A DNA stretch of 64,000 bases from Paraphoma chrysanthemicola (Eukaryota; Ascomycota; Dothideomycetes; Pleosporales; Phaeosphaeriaceae): positions 434,001 through 498,000 of the forward strand of contig JAGMWG010000019.1 in the NCBI GenBank assembly GCA_020744225.1, given 5' to 3'. Below are positions 1 through 10,631 of this stretch, piece by piece; position 1 is the first letter of the stretch; every line of letters starts with the position of its first letter. The notes beneath the pieces were generated by a model. The model was not told the origin of the DNA. It saw only the letters and a list, made by a program, of their open reading frames with translations, and ran no database searches. A program made the translations under genes and the position numbers.

Positions 1-1554
1 TGCAGATACATTGCGATTTCCTTGAGGTTGCCATGATCCGTTGCCGTCCTTTTAGCGGCCGAGGTCTACCACCAATCGCGTGACCTGAACCCGACGTTTC
101 GCCACGACAGTCCGGGTGGCATAGCCAGCCCCTCTCGGCCATACGCCGGCCGCTAATGTCATCGCCTCTGAACCAAATAGGGTCAATAATCGGAGGCTGT
201 GTGCCGAACAAGCCGATGAGAAGTGCTGTTGGAGAAGAGAGATTTGGTGTGGTGTGGTGGGTCAAAGCTCTCAGGAGGTCACGAGGGCGGGGAAGTACCG
301 CCGAGTCGCGTTTCCCTCTGTGTCTCAAAACACCAGCACTCCAACACCGCGATGCATCAGCGGGAAGAGTGTACTGTGCAGATAGGTAGGAACTATCTCG
401 CCTGCTAATTAGTGTATGCCGACTCAAACAAAAACCATGCGCACTGCTCGTGGCGCGTGTCGAACTGGAGCATCCTCGCGAATTAGTGCCATGGATAGCG
501 TCAACGATTTGCCCGTAATCCTGGCTCCAGCTACCAGCTTATAAGTTAACCTGCTACAAGTTCCCACTCATTTTGTGAACCCTTTGGTCACATAAACAAG
601 CAATAAATTGGACTCGGACTTCTTTGAGAGTTACAATGCTGCGGCACTAACGACGAGCTACGCTGAAGCAGGAACCGAACTAGGTGATGATCTCATTATG
701 TCATCCTCAAGGCTTGCTGAGCAGGTCGATTGTGACCTGATGGGAGCCACGGCCCAGGCCAACTCTGCCGTGCTGACTCTATGATTCAATCACGAGCCGT
801 TTGTGCCTATTAATGATGCATTTTCCGACGATGGCGGAGACGCGTAGACCTCCTGTCTCCGCGGCGAGCCGCTGACAAGATTTTGAAGCTGTCTATAGCA
901 CATCCCAGGGTTCACAAGCATGGGCACTGCTCCAGCTGCCTTGATCAATGTGACTTGGCAGTAATTATATATGGGGTGGCTCGCAACGTCTTGACTTTAG
1001 TCTGGTAAAATAAGGGTATGATGGAAGACACGGAGTCTCTGTAACGTACGCTCAAGTGATTTAAGCTCACTCTCGGCTTAAGACCACTACTTCATCGCAT
1101 TCTTTGCAAGACGTTGTATGCCCTCAGCTGCACTGAATATACTTGTACGTTCCCTTGGAGGAATTCGTTATTTAGGTCGCTGTGCCGACTTTGGCAAGTT
1201 TTGTTCGGCTTTCATGGTCCTTGCATGAACCTCTCATTCAGCGTTCACTCCCTATGCAAGTCAACGCACTAACGGTCCTCACTACCATCTTCCTAACGAC
1301 AGCGTGCAAGACACGCCATGGTACCAATACTGAGTACTGGAATATATACAAAACTTCTTCGTCGTAACGTATCTCCCTAAATTCTACCCACAATCCTTCA
1401 GATAATCTTGCACTCTACACTCCTATCAATCATCTAAATCTCCACGCGCCCTCAATTTTCAACCTTAGATGTTCCTTCAGACCGTCAGAGCGCCCACTAT
1501 CTCTTAGACCATCAGGCACTGCACACTCCTTCAAGGCCTCCCACACGCAACAAG
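1..1554. other. Intergenic region, no gene recognised
   Basis: Frames are short and interrupted on both strands and none shows a recognisable domain. The last 200 bases are pyrimidine-rich and probably form the promoter and 5' leader of the RING gene that starts at 1555. Confidence 0.5.
1343..1348 (+). promoter_or_regulatory. Possible TATA box of the RING gene
   Basis: A TATATA stretch lies about 205 bases before the ATG at 1555 and is followed by a CT-rich leader. The assignment is positional only. Confidence 0.3.
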
Positions 1555-1890
1555 ATGTCCGACATCGTCCGTCCTTTTCAGGCAATGCTCCGACGTCTAG
1601 AGTGTGCATATTCAATCCGGCCTGCTCCAATCCCCGAAGTAACTTTATGTTCCTTCTGCTCCCAAGATAACGCCGGTCCTTTCCTTCAGGTTCGCTGCGG
1701 CCACGAATTTCACAAATACTGCCTCATCAGCTGGCTTCGTACTCTCTATCGCGAATACCAAGATGCGAAATGTTCCGATTGTTACCACGTTTTCTTCACG
1801 ATTGACGAGTCTCTTCGGCCTGACCCACCTGAGATCACGGATCATATTCGTCTCGAACAAGACCCGTCGAGTACGGCGCGATTGGTATAA
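1555..1890 (+). CDS. Small RING-H2 finger protein, possibly truncated
   Basis: This encodes 111 residues with a complete RING-type zinc finger at about residues 30-80: C-x2-C, then C-G-H-x2-H-x2-C, then C-x2-C. Proteins with this fold usually act as E3 ubiquitin ligases; its substrate is unknown. The ATG sits in a CAACAAG-ATG context. The gene looks broken: the frame stops at TAA (1888-1890) but stays open for 44 further codons to 2025. That stretch (A/R/L/E-rich, helical) resembles the region after the RING in the related gene at 10917-11741. CAA to TAA by one C-to-T change would explain the stop, but this is inference. The RING itself is intact, so a short functional protein remains possible. 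Confidence 0.55.
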   Translation: MSDIVRPFQAMLRRLECAYSIRPAPIPEVTLCSFCSQDNAGPFLQVRCGHEFHKYCLISWLRTLYREYQDAKCSDCYHVFFTIDESLRPDPPEITDHIRLEQDPSSTARLV

Positions 1891-2025
1891 GAGAGCGCGA
1901 CGAGGGCGTTGGATGCTATTCGAAGGCGCGTTGACGGTTTAGCCGAGATCACCAATACGCGGACCCAGCGGCTTGCAAACATCCAAGCTACCGTAAGCAT
2001 ATTGGAGGAAAGCGTCTTCCTGTAA
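1891..2025 (+). pseudogene. In-frame continuation of the RING gene after TAA
   Basis: There are 44 sense codons in the same frame as the upstream RING gene, ending at TAA 2023-2025. The predicted helix is rich in R, A, L, E and Q, like the segment after the RING in the paralogue on the minus strand near 11.2 kb. No good GT-AG intron removes the stop between the two parts. Confidence 0.35.
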
Positions 2026-2483
2026 CAGTCGCATCTGTAGCGAATCATAAGACGAGCGGCAAGCCCAGTAGGAGCGAAATTAGCCTGCAAACATGATCGG
2101 TTTTGGTCAATTATTGAAAATGACCTAACCGACCGTCATTTTGGCTGGAAAGTGAGATACGGATCGCCAACGGCATTGTAAGTCTGACTTCCAAAGCGAA
2201 GCTTCTAGTGTTACCATGGTATCGCTGTCAGCACAAAACAAGTCTGGTGGGCTATCGTTCTGAGGTTATCACAATGATGGAGGCTGTGTCACTATTCGCG
2301 AACTATCTGTCTGTCGGTACCGGCGCATACCAGCCATGTAGAACGATGAAAAGATTGTCTAACCCAGTTTTCACCTCCCACTTCCGTGTTCGCGCTTGGC
2401 TCCGGGATCGCCTCATCACTTGCAGCTGTGTACGTTCCATGACTCTCATGCAATTCTCCAATTCCTCATCGATCGATACAAGC
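2026..2483. other. Gap without recognisable gene
   Basis: Nothing supportable is seen here. One open frame on the plus strand runs into the tRNA-like gene and has no domain. Confidence 0.4.
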
Positions 2484-2617
2484 GGCCGTTTGGTCTAGTC
2501 GTATGATTCCTGCTTTGTAAGAAACACCAGCATCGCTTTCACATAATTTCGTCTAACAGTACCAGGGGTATCTATCTTGAATGCAGGAGGTCCAGGGTTC
2601 AATTCCCTGAACGGCCC
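2484..2617 (+). tRNA. tRNA-like gene with interrupted anticodon arm (Pro-like body)
   Basis: A full cloverleaf can be drawn. The acceptor stem GGCCGTT (2484-2490) pairs perfectly with AACGGCC (2610-2616). The anticodon stem CCTGC (2509-2513) pairs with GCAGG (2583-2587). The T arm is CAGGG-TTCAATT-CCCTG (2593-2609). The A box (TGGTCTAGTCG, 2490-2500) and B box (GGTTCAATTCC) fit pol III consensus. The body resembles fungal tRNA-Pro. The anticodon loop is split by about 62 bases. With the intron at the canonical position (after base 37) the anticodon reads TGT (Thr), not TGG (Pro). The D loop has CG where GG is usual. It may be a true intron-containing tRNA, an anticodon-switched tRNA or a decaying copy. 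Confidence 0.6.
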
Positions 2618-2813
2618 ATTGTTTTGCTATTTTGTTGAAGTGGCACGGGTACAATGTGTGGTATTGTGTGCTTTGTTTGGGATTTGGAGGAGCTAAAGCG
2701 AGTACTTGCTGACAAGGGCATAGTAATGATCGCTCAAAGGTGCATAGTGCGGCGCAGTCGACTCAAAGGTCTCAATATCGATTGTGCGTAAACATCCAGG
2801 GCCACGGATCATG

Positions 2814-2820
2814 TATAAAA
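2814..2820 (+). promoter_or_regulatory. TATA box upstream of the 2890 gene
   Basis: TATAAAA lies 70 bases before the ATG at 2890 and is followed by a typical A/C-rich leader. It argues for starting the protein at 2890 and not at an upstream in-frame codon near 2740. Confidence 0.5.
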
Positions 2821-2889
2821 GCCATGCTTGGATTTCTGATTCTCCAAATCATATCTACGCTTTCATTACAATTACACAACATACCAGAC

Positions 2890-3291
2890 ATGTTTCACTC
2901 TATCCAGAATTTTCTGCGTCCTACTCCGTCCGATCACTTCTCGATCACGGCCGTAGTTGCGCCTACACGAGGAGAGCTCGAATCTACACTGCCGTTCTTT
3001 GATCAGGGACACATGAAACTACCTCATGAGAGGGTCACTTTTGACATCGAAATGAACAAGATCCCGCCAGAACTTCGCTGCAGTTGTCTAGCGAGTGGAG
3101 GAACAAAGTGTTTGCAAGAACCCGGACATGAACACTGGGTTGTGGAATGGGAGACAGGTAGTGTGTTGGAGACAAACGAAGACAAAACGGGAAAAAAGAT
3201 TGGGAAGTCGATGAGCTATGAGGATGAGCATAAGGGTGGTAAAAAGGTGCGGATTTCACCATCCGAACGTGTCTGCTGCATCGATGTATAG
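2890..3291 (+). CDS. Small protein of the P-x-E-x-R-C family, copy 1
   Basis: An intronless gene of 133 residues with no known domain. It is one of four related sequences in the window (also 3626, 12189 and 14836). The shared core is a hydrophobic V-T-F stretch, then K-I-P-P-E-L-R-C, then an H-W-V segment about 25 residues on, and a final C-x-D near the C-terminus. There is no signal peptide. The start is chosen because a TATA box lies 70 bases upstream and because the copies at 3626 and 12189 begin at the matching place. It sits 865 bases after a RING gene in the same orientation. Function unknown; conserved Cys and His might bind metal, which is only a guess. Confidence 0.6.
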   Translation: MFHSIQNFLRPTPSDHFSITAVVAPTRGELESTLPFFDQGHMKLPHERVTFDIEMNKIPPELRCSCLASGGTKCLQEPGHEHWVVEWETGSVLETNEDKTGKKIGKSMSYEDEHKGGKKVRISPSERVCCIDV

Positions 3292-3625
3292 GCGACCTGA
3301 ATAGTTAAATACATTATCATTGATTGATTATTTGTTATTGATGATAGTCCCGGTGTCATACTTGTCCTGGCTAGCACAAATGCTTGATTGTCTTAGACAT
3401 TGTGCGTTTGCCTTTCGCAGCCTAAAGACTACTCCAGCACACCAACAACGCTTGACACTTCACAATTACCAACAATTGCACAATTTCTTTCTCACACGCG
3501 CCCGCATGTCACAGTCTTACCATTCACAACGTTCATTGTGCCGCGCGTACGTACTACATAAGCAACGCATTTCACGATTTCGCAAACCGCATCACAAACA
3601 ATTTCTAAGACGAACCAGACTAATC
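3292..3625. other. Gap between two tandem family copies
   Basis: This probably holds the 3' end of copy 1 and the promoter of copy 2. An open plus-strand frame reads into copy 2 but its composition is leader-like (C, A and T rich). Confidence 0.4.
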
Positions 3626-4129
3626 ATGGAAACAGACGGCATTTCCAAAAAGATAGCTCCCTACTTCGACCCAGCTGGCGAATATGAGCCTGCAAACACC
3701 ATTTACACTCTCACCGTCCGCTGCCCACCTCGTCCGCCTCCAAAATGGCTTCCAGACTTCGTGACCCGCGAGCCGTATAAGCCTAAAAATGTCGGCGCAA
3801 CGTACACTATCAAGCCTGATAACTACGGTAAGCCAAACTATGATTACTTCACAGTCGATGAGATGAACTCTATGCGCGTCAAAACTGTGACACTTAAGTC
3901 ATGGCAGTTTCCGTCGGAATTGCGGTGTGCGCATGTCCAGAAAAGTAAGGCGTGCGATTGGGGTTGCTATATCTTGGAAAAGGGAGGAGATCACTGTCGG
4001 TGGAAGTGTAGAAGGGAAGGGTGTCAAGGACATGTGTTTGATCGGAATGTGCTATCGGATGGGAATGGGGTGGCGTGTTTTGGGGAGACAGGGAAGAGAA
4101 TGGTGTGTTCGGATCGGCTGCCTAAGTAA
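3626..4129 (+). CDS. Small protein of the P-x-E-x-R-C family, copy 2
   Basis: An intronless gene of 167 residues. The N-terminal half is rich in Pro, Tyr and Lys. The C-terminal half carries the family core: V-K-T-V-T-L, then Q-F-P-S-E-L-R-C, and a final M-V-C-S-D. It has extra cysteines after the core (C-D-W-G-C, then C-R-W-K-C and E-G-C), so it is the most Cys-rich copy and could form a small zinc or disulfide module. It follows copy 1 in tandem with a 334-base gap. Start at the ATG in TAATC-ATG-GAAAC, which matches the N-termini of the other copies. Function unknown. Confidence 0.6.
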   Translation: METDGISKKIAPYFDPAGEYEPANTIYTLTVRCPPRPPPKWLPDFVTREPYKPKNVGATYTIKPDNYGKPNYDYFTVDEMNSMRVKTVTLKSWQFPSELRCAHVQKSKACDWGCYILEKGGDHCRWKCRREGCQGHVFDRNVLSDGNGVACFGETGKRMVCSDRLPK

Positions 4130-4307
4130 GTATGAATGAGTGGGGATGCGACGAGGATGTACAGTAATGTTGGTGGTATTCGTGTCTCGTGGTATTATTA
4201 ATTCTAGCATCGCGCATCGCTCAAAGCTCATAAGTGACCGCCCATATATGTTGATCGTACAGTATCATTGCAGAATTCGTGTGGTATTTGGCGTATTTTT
4301 CGTAAGT

Positions 4308-5048
4308 TTAGAGGAAGAAAGCAGCCGCTGCCGCGCCAAGGCCAAGAACAGGCGCCATTGTCTTCATGGGAGCCGCTCCAGTTGCTTGCTGTGCTGATCC
4401 AGATGCGCCAGATACCACTGGCGAGGCGCCGCTGGCGGTTCCCGCGCTGGGTCCCGATGCGGCTACAGCACCCGTGGCTGTAGCGCTGCTCGCTCGTGGC
4501 GTCCCGGCTGCGGTCGCACTGAGCTTCTCGGTACCAGCGGTGATGATGAGAGGATAGTTGTTGATGAAGAATTGGGATTCTCCACTGAACGTCTGGGTAA
4601 GCTCCACGTTGACAGCACTTGAGTTGGTGCAGTATTGAGGTAGCGAGGCGACTGTCAATCCATCGCAAAGATCGCTGATAACACCTGCAGCGCCCACAGT
4701 GGACAGCGTGCAGGTGGGCACAGCGCTTGCTCCGCCACTTGGCCGCCTGCATTGAAGTTCGATAGTGATTGTCGCCGCATCTGAACTTGCTGAGTCGACC
4801 CCGCTGACGTTGTAGGCAACGTAGGTAGTCCCTCCGACAGTGGCTAGCCCGGGCGCTGAGCTGAAATAATCAGGAGTGCTGGGTGTTTGCGCAAAGGCCA
4901 AAGATAGCACGGTTTGGTCGCCATTTTGTCCAACAACGGAGCCTAGAAAAGTCTGGTTCGCGTTCGCTGCACCTGGTAGCCAGATTGATGTTGTGACGTC
5001 GGCAGAAACGGACGCAGCGAGGAGCGCGGCAACGAGTATCAACGACAT
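4308..5048 (-). CDS. Secreted GPI-anchored Ser/Ala-rich surface protein
   Basis: A single-exon gene of 246 residues. The N-terminus is a clear signal peptide (L-I-L-V-A-A-L-L-A-A-S-V-S-A, residues 3-16). The globular part (about 17-170) has four or more Cys and several N-glycosylation sites. A Ser/Thr/Ala/Gly-rich stalk (about 175-230) follows, ending in a hydrophobic tail (V-L-G-L-G-A-A-A-A-A-F-F-L). That layout is the classic GPI-attachment pattern of ascomycete cell-wall proteins. The protein should sit in the outer membrane leaflet or be linked to wall glucan. No enzyme domain is recognised. Confidence 0.8.
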   Translation of the reverse strand: MSLILVAALLAASVSADVTTSIWLPGAANANQTFLGSVVGQNGDQTVLSLAFAQTPSTPDYFSSAPGLATVGGTTYVAYNVSGVDSASSDAATITIELQCRRPSGGASAVPTCTLSTVGAAGVISDLCDGLTVASLPQYCTNSSAVNVELTQTFSGESQFFINNYPLIITAGTEKLSATAAGTPRASSATATGAVAASGPSAGTASGASPVVSGASGSAQQATGAAPMKTMAPVLGLGAAAAAFFL

Positions 5049-6134
5049 TGTACTTGGCTGGTGTAGCTGGAACGGCTCTGATCGTAGCGAAAACAGAATT
5101 GATAGTTCGTGTATGGAAGCGGCGTCGGTATGGACGGTATGCGCGGTAGGGATGCGATAGCAGATGAAGGGTAAAGATAAGTTTTCTAGAGTCTCGAATG
5201 ACGATCTTGAGCTCTGTCCAGCGCATCATGCAGCACGGCTGAGCCGCACGGTTGCCAGTGGCATGGTAACGGCTGCGCCAGGAATGATGAGGTTAGCCTG
5301 CGAGGCTGGCAAGCGAATCAATTTACTAAACGCCAGCCTTTTTCCTTGATTATCGCGCGCACCTTGCGATGATTGGCACATGCTCGCCCAAACTGGCAAA
5401 CGAAAGGAGTTGTGGGTTCGCATTGACGCTGCGATTGAACTCAGAGATCCTATGATGGGTTGAATGTGTTCGCTCGTGATGGCGCATCGCATCCCATCAT
5501 GATAAATGATAAACTGCCAGTACCTAACAGTGTTGGACATTGTCGTGCGATTCACTGTTCGCGAAATTAATGGACAGAAGCGAATGGGCGGTGAGGACGC
5601 CGAGGCGGCACGTCGGCTTGGACGTTCCAGGTTACTCCTTCAACCCCCATTGTGTCTCGTCAACGATGTAGTAGCTTTGGCTGTCTGACTCGCTGCCTGT
5701 TCATCAAAGGATGAGTGATGGGGAGCGATCCAACGGCCGTGAAAGAAGAACGAAAGAACGAGTGCGATGACGTCACATACCGAGCTACCACACATCAACC
5801 TCAAATGCTAGCCCATAAGAACCCACAGGCCCGCGATGAGCAAGATACACCAGTGATGTATCTTTCAAGCGAAGAAATGAATGTTCGAATCGAATTAGAC
5901 TACTAGAATTGCTGTCTAACGCTGGACAGCGGTCGCAAAGAAGTGTCCGAATTAACGCCGACAATTGCAAATCCACTCCCAAATGTCTCCAACGCCACGC
6001 CATGAAATGTTTGTCCTCTGCTTCCTCCAGTGTTCGCTCAGCCTTCAAGAACATACCCTGTCAAGGCGTCTACCATCCTGGTGCAAGTCCTAGCATCTGT
6101 CCTAGCATTCAGCGTTGTGTCCTTCCTTCATTGC
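5049..6134. other. Intergenic region, no gene recognised
   Basis: The first part is the promoter of the GPI-protein gene. The rest shows only short frames with no domain. Confidence 0.45.
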
Positions 6135-6386
6135 TCAGGAGTCCTTGTGATAGTTGGCGGGTTCGCAGCCGCGCTGATAACCGCTTACGAAGTTATAGTC
6201 GTCATCGTCGTCGTCTCTTGCGCGCAAAAGTTCTTTCGACCAGCCTTGGAAAGGCTTTTTCAGAGCTGACTTGAGTGAGAATGTGCCAAGAGAGTGCGTG
6301 TGGTTGTATGATGATTGGGCAGGTGTGCAGGTAGGCGCCAAGGAATATGCTCGAAATGAAGACTTCGACGAGCTTGACGACGACAT
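6135..6386 (-). CDS. Possible small protein of unknown function
   Basis: An 83-residue frame with a poly-Ser N-terminus, a basic middle (S-A-L-K-K-P-F-Q-G-W-S-K) and a run of six Asp. It is preceded by an A/T-rich stretch with TATTTATT. No domain is recognised. The opposite strand is also open here (6199-6594, plus strand, containing D-E-L-D-D-D-I-A-M-Y-V), so the coding strand is uncertain. Confidence 0.3.
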   Translation of the reverse strand: MSSSSSSKSSFRAYSLAPTCTPAQSSYNHTHSLGTFSLKSALKKPFQGWSKELLRARDDDDDDYNFVSGYQRGCEPANYHKDS

Positions 6387-8878
6387 CGCGATGTATGTAA
6401 TTTCGGACGTAATAATAAATAGATTGAACAAACTATATGCTCGAATGATTGTCTTGGAGGCGGTGCGTAGATATCTAGCATACGCTTCCTCTATATATGC
6501 TAAAGTCGTTGGGGCAAAGCTGGGACGTAGATCGGGCCGCCGAGCTATCGCCGTGACGATGCCCCACAACACTGCGCTGAAAGGTTTTGTGTAAGACACG
6601 CCATTATCTTACTACTTCCATTCTGATCATTCGTTTCGATTTGAACAAGGTTTCTTGAGCGAGCAGCCTTGATTGGTATATGACAAGACGGCAAAGTTTC
6701 GGAGCTTCGGAGGCATTCGGCGAAAAGATGCTCGGCACGGCCCCGATGTCATTGACACATTGTGACGCTGATGCTTCTTTACACATTCAAAGAGCAGGTT
6801 AGAGATGCTCACAACTAGACAGAAATAAGGTGCTAAGTTGCTAAGGTCTCATGTAGATCTTGAGTAGATCCTCCATGAACTTCTTCCATAGCGACAGAGG
6901 TAATAGCTTCACGGACTATGAGGAGATTCGGAATGAAACAGTTGTGACAAACATCATCTGAATGTAGCCGACCCATATCGTCGAGCATCGTTGGCCATGG
7001 ATCTATTAATTCAGGGTAATAAGTTCGATTTGTAGTTTTGAGGCTCATTGACGAGGTCAGAGATTGTTATCATCAGGAGGCAAACGAACGCAAAATTAAT
7101 CAAATAGTCCTGTATTACGATCGACTTGCGTGTCCATACTTGGGTCTCGAGTCATGCAATACACAATGCGGAGGCCAAGATGATCATGGCATGGGCGACT
7201 TGAATGAACTGCGGATCTGCTTTGATCTCTTGTTAAATTTTGTTATGTTGTTTCTGCCATTATGTGTGAGACTCCATAAGATGTAAGGTAGTAAGGGATG
7301 GAGAGCGCAGAGGCAGGCATTCCATCAAGTCAATGTTGGCAAGCGCTTCTCGGTGACCATTGTCAGCATCGTCAGCATCGGTACCTATGAACCGAGCGGC
7401 GAGCCTACGCAGGCTTTCCAGCAGAAATGGTTTAATCCGCGCGTCGAGCGTGTTGCTGCGCCGCATGTCGGCATAGTAGTGGGATGTAACATGCATCGGG
7501 CACACTGCTCCCCCGAGCAGGATGAATGGTCCTAGCAAAGGTAGAGCCTCGAATTTGAGAAGAGTGACTGCTGATGGCCGTCGTGAGCTCTTGAGCCGTT
7601 TGGCTTCAAGTGCAGCAATACTGTCGCTTCCACACACAATAGCGCGCGCCTATCTTCATTGCCGTCGCAATCAAGGATGCGTGTGCGCTCATGTGCATTT
7701 CGAGATGCGAAGTGCTGCTCCGTGGAGGGTGGGGAGATTGCATGTCGCTCGGCTGCACCCGCACAATCGTTAGAACAGGAGGTGGGTACGAGCTGTCTGA
7801 GAAACAAGTTTTCGAGATTGGAACTCCAAACGAGACAAGCTGTACTGGCCACTTATGCATTAGAGGAGAAGCAGGAAGGCAAAACGTCGCTTATATTGTG
7901 AGGGAACATTACATAGATGTGAGCGTGCCGTGCCGTTTTGCAAAGTCCGCCCGTGCTTTGCCGCGTGGAGTGCGTGGGGCGGGTTGCGGCTGACCTATGC
8001 ACACTCATCCATTTTCAAGAAGACACCATCCTCAACATCTCTCATCACAAGCGAACAATAGACTGGGCTAACTCATTATTCTCCAGCACGGGTCGCCTAT
8101 CCCAGTCCCTATTTTTGCTCGATCTGCCACAAGGGCGGATGGCCTCACCTGCACGAATCAATTGCAGCAAAGACCTGCGTGGACAGGGGCAGGTTCCCCT
8201 TGCATACACCCGGCCTGGTCCTCGCGCACAATCCTGAGTACTCCATGCTTCAATTCAGCCGTGTCAGACTCTGGGAATATAAGATCGAGGGCGATTAGTG
8301 CCCTGTTCCGCAAGCATCCGTCGCGAAATTGTTCTGCTGCGATTCATCTCGGATTGCTCCGAACGTATCTTACGATCGGGCCTTCTGGCTTCTCAGCCAT
8401 CCTATGTAGGTGCACCAAGAATTGAGGATGACTACTACATTCAACGAAAGCGGGCAGCCGAGGAGCGGACCGATCAAAGCACTTGGCGAAACAGGGCGTC
8501 AAGTCACCATGGGACGATGTATAGATCTTCCATTGCGGAATCGGATGTCTCGTCTAGATTTAATTTACTTTGTTTTAGGCATTACGACTTGATCTGGGAA
8601 GTGCTAGTGTGAACGAGGCATTATGTTGGGTGGCCTCGCTCCTTCGAAGCTTTCTCTAAAATGATTGTTCGAAGCTGGCATCCCGGTCTTCGAGCCGCCG
8701 CCTCGGCGCTTTCCCAAATTGGAGCGATCATAAAGGATATACCCATGGCTGGACCGGCTTTGCTGCAACTATTTTTCATGCATTTGGTATTGCGCATCTT
8801 TATTGAAACAGCCTTCACTCAATCGCGAGTGTGAGCACGTTACTATTCATCTTTAATAGCACATCCGCTTTCCTCAAG
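6387..8878. other. Gene-poor region
   Basis: About 2.5 kb with only short frames on both strands. One minus-strand frame at 7260-7637 has a hydrophobic segment (L-P-L-L-G-P-F-I-L-L-G-G-A-V) and a plausible basic tail. It lacks a good start codon, so I do not call it a gene; it could be an exon or remnant of a small membrane protein. Confidence 0.4.
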
Positions 8879-10631
8879 ATGAAGGGTGCGGCTTTTACGA
8901 CATTCATTGCATACGCAGCTTCTCAGACTTTCGAACCAGCGGATTTCAACATTACTGAGGCTCTACTTGAGAATGGCGTCAATGTCTCAGCTATCCCCAA
9001 TTTGACGCAGTTGGCATCCAGGTCTCCCCTGAGTGGTTGTGCGACGGCAGTTAGTCTTCCATGCCAACTCGAGCCAAACTTGAGGTGAAGCTAACACAGT
9101 CCCAGTGCAACTCCCTCAAACTTATTTTTGGGGACGACAAACTGGAGACGCAATCAGAGTCAACTTATAACGCCTTCGTCAACAACTTCTGGTCAGCTCA
9201 GCAACGAGAGATTGTCCCTCAGTGTGTTTTCAAGCCCGAGCAGCCATTGGATGTCTCTACTGCGATCCTCATTTCGCGTTTGACTCAGTGTCCCTTCGCA
9301 GCAAAGAGTGGTGGCCACTCGGCTGTGCCCGGTGGATCAAACATCGCTGGAGGTATCACCATCAGTTTTGAGAAGCTAAGCAAGATCGCCTTATCTTCCG
9401 ACAAGAAGATTGTTTCATTTCAGCCGGGTCACACATGGTTCGACATTTATTCAGCTCTTGAAAAGGACAACGTTACAGTCATTGGAGGCCGAGTAAGTTT
9501 TCATTGTCTCCTCCGAAGACCGTATCACTCACGACATATCAGGTTGCAAGCGTAGGCGTTGGTGGTCTGACTCTGGGCGGAGGTGAGCTTCCATTCCTAA
9601 CACATGCTAGACAGACGCTAACATTGACTTTAGGTATCTCATACTTCTCTAGCGAGTATGGCCTTGCGTGTGATAATGTTGAGTCCTATGAGTTGGTCAC
9701 TGCATCAGGCGTCATCATCAAGGTCAGCCAGAATAGGTTTCCCGATCTTTACTGGGCCCTACGTGGTGGCGGGAATAACTTCGGCATCGTTACCCAGTTC
9801 AACGTCGCCACCATCCCACGGGCCCCGAAGATGTGGGGAGGTCTACGCACCTATCTACCCACCGAATTTCCGGCCTTGATTGAAGCATACTACAACCTCG
9901 GAATGAACGCAAAGAAAGACGGCAAAGCTCACCAGATTTTATCATTTGGGTGGGGAGGAATTGAAGTCGCTCAAGTTGAATTAGAGTACGCCGATCCCAT
10001 CGCCAATGCTTCTATTCTGGCCGAGTACAACGGCATCAATGGGGCCATTGCCGACCAAACAGCTGTTCGCAGTCTCGCCAAACTCACGTCTCTTCTCGAT
10101 GGTGTTGCAACCGGTGATGGTCTGCGCCAAGCCTTCTGGACGTGGTCCGTCAAGCTTGACAAGGAGTTGGCTACCATTACCAAGGACATTTTCTTCGAGG
10201 AACTGCCTGCAGTTGTTGATGCTGCAGATATGCTGCCTGCTGTCTCTCTCCAAGTCCTCACTGATCCAATCCTTGAGAAAGCCACTACTCGCGGCGGTAA
10301 TGCGCTTGGATTGAATCCCCAGGATGGCCCACTCATGAACGTACTCGTTGCTCTGAAGTGGAGTAATAGTGCGGATGACGACAGAATCAACAAGTTCGCA
10401 GCAAAAGTTAAGGAACGTTCAGTCGCTGCTGCTGTTGCCAAGGGAAAGTCGAGCCCATATTTGTACATGAACTACGCTTCACCATGGCAGGATGTGGTCG
10501 CTGGGTATGGTCCAGCAAACCAAGCGAGGCTGAAATCGATCTCGAAGAAGTACGATCCTACAGGTGTTTTCGAGACGCTACAACCTGGCTACTTCAAGTT
10601 AAGTGGCGCACCCAAGGCTACGTCGGGTTAA
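8879..10631 (+). CDS. FAD-linked oxidoreductase, berberine-bridge-enzyme-like
   Basis: Four exons (8879-9049, 9106-9492, 9543-9582, 9634-10631) give 531 residues. Introns are 50-56 bp with GT-AG ends; the first and third contain a clear GCTAAC. The N-terminus looks like a short secretion signal. The FAD-binding PCMH domain shows A-K-S-G-G-H-S, with His128 as the expected covalent flavin attachment, and V-G-V-G-G-L-T-L-G-G-G. The C-terminal BBE segment (Y-M-N-Y then K-Y-D-P-T-G-V-F) is complete. The Cys that forms the second flavin bond in bicovalent BBE enzymes is Ala here (G-R-V-A-S-V-G), so flavin attachment is probably single. Such secreted oxidases act on sugars, alcohols or secondary metabolites; the substrate cannot be read from the sequence. 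Confidence 0.9.

Noticed and set aside
2517..2559. Spliceosomal intron inside the tRNA-like gene
   Set aside because: It has GT, CTAAC and AG, but the gene has pol III boxes and a perfect cloverleaf. A tRNA-type intron fits better and the match may be chance.
4228..4752. 174-codon minus-strand frame rich in Arg, Cys and His
   Set aside because: It is an alternative frame of the GPI-anchored protein gene.
7260..7637. 125-codon minus-strand frame with a hydrophobic segment
   Set aside because: The first codon is GTG and no clean intron links it to neighbouring frames, so I mention it only in the gap description.
9971..10468. 165-codon minus-strand frame
   Set aside because: It lies antisense to the BBE-like oxidase, whose motifs are certain; it has no domain of its own.
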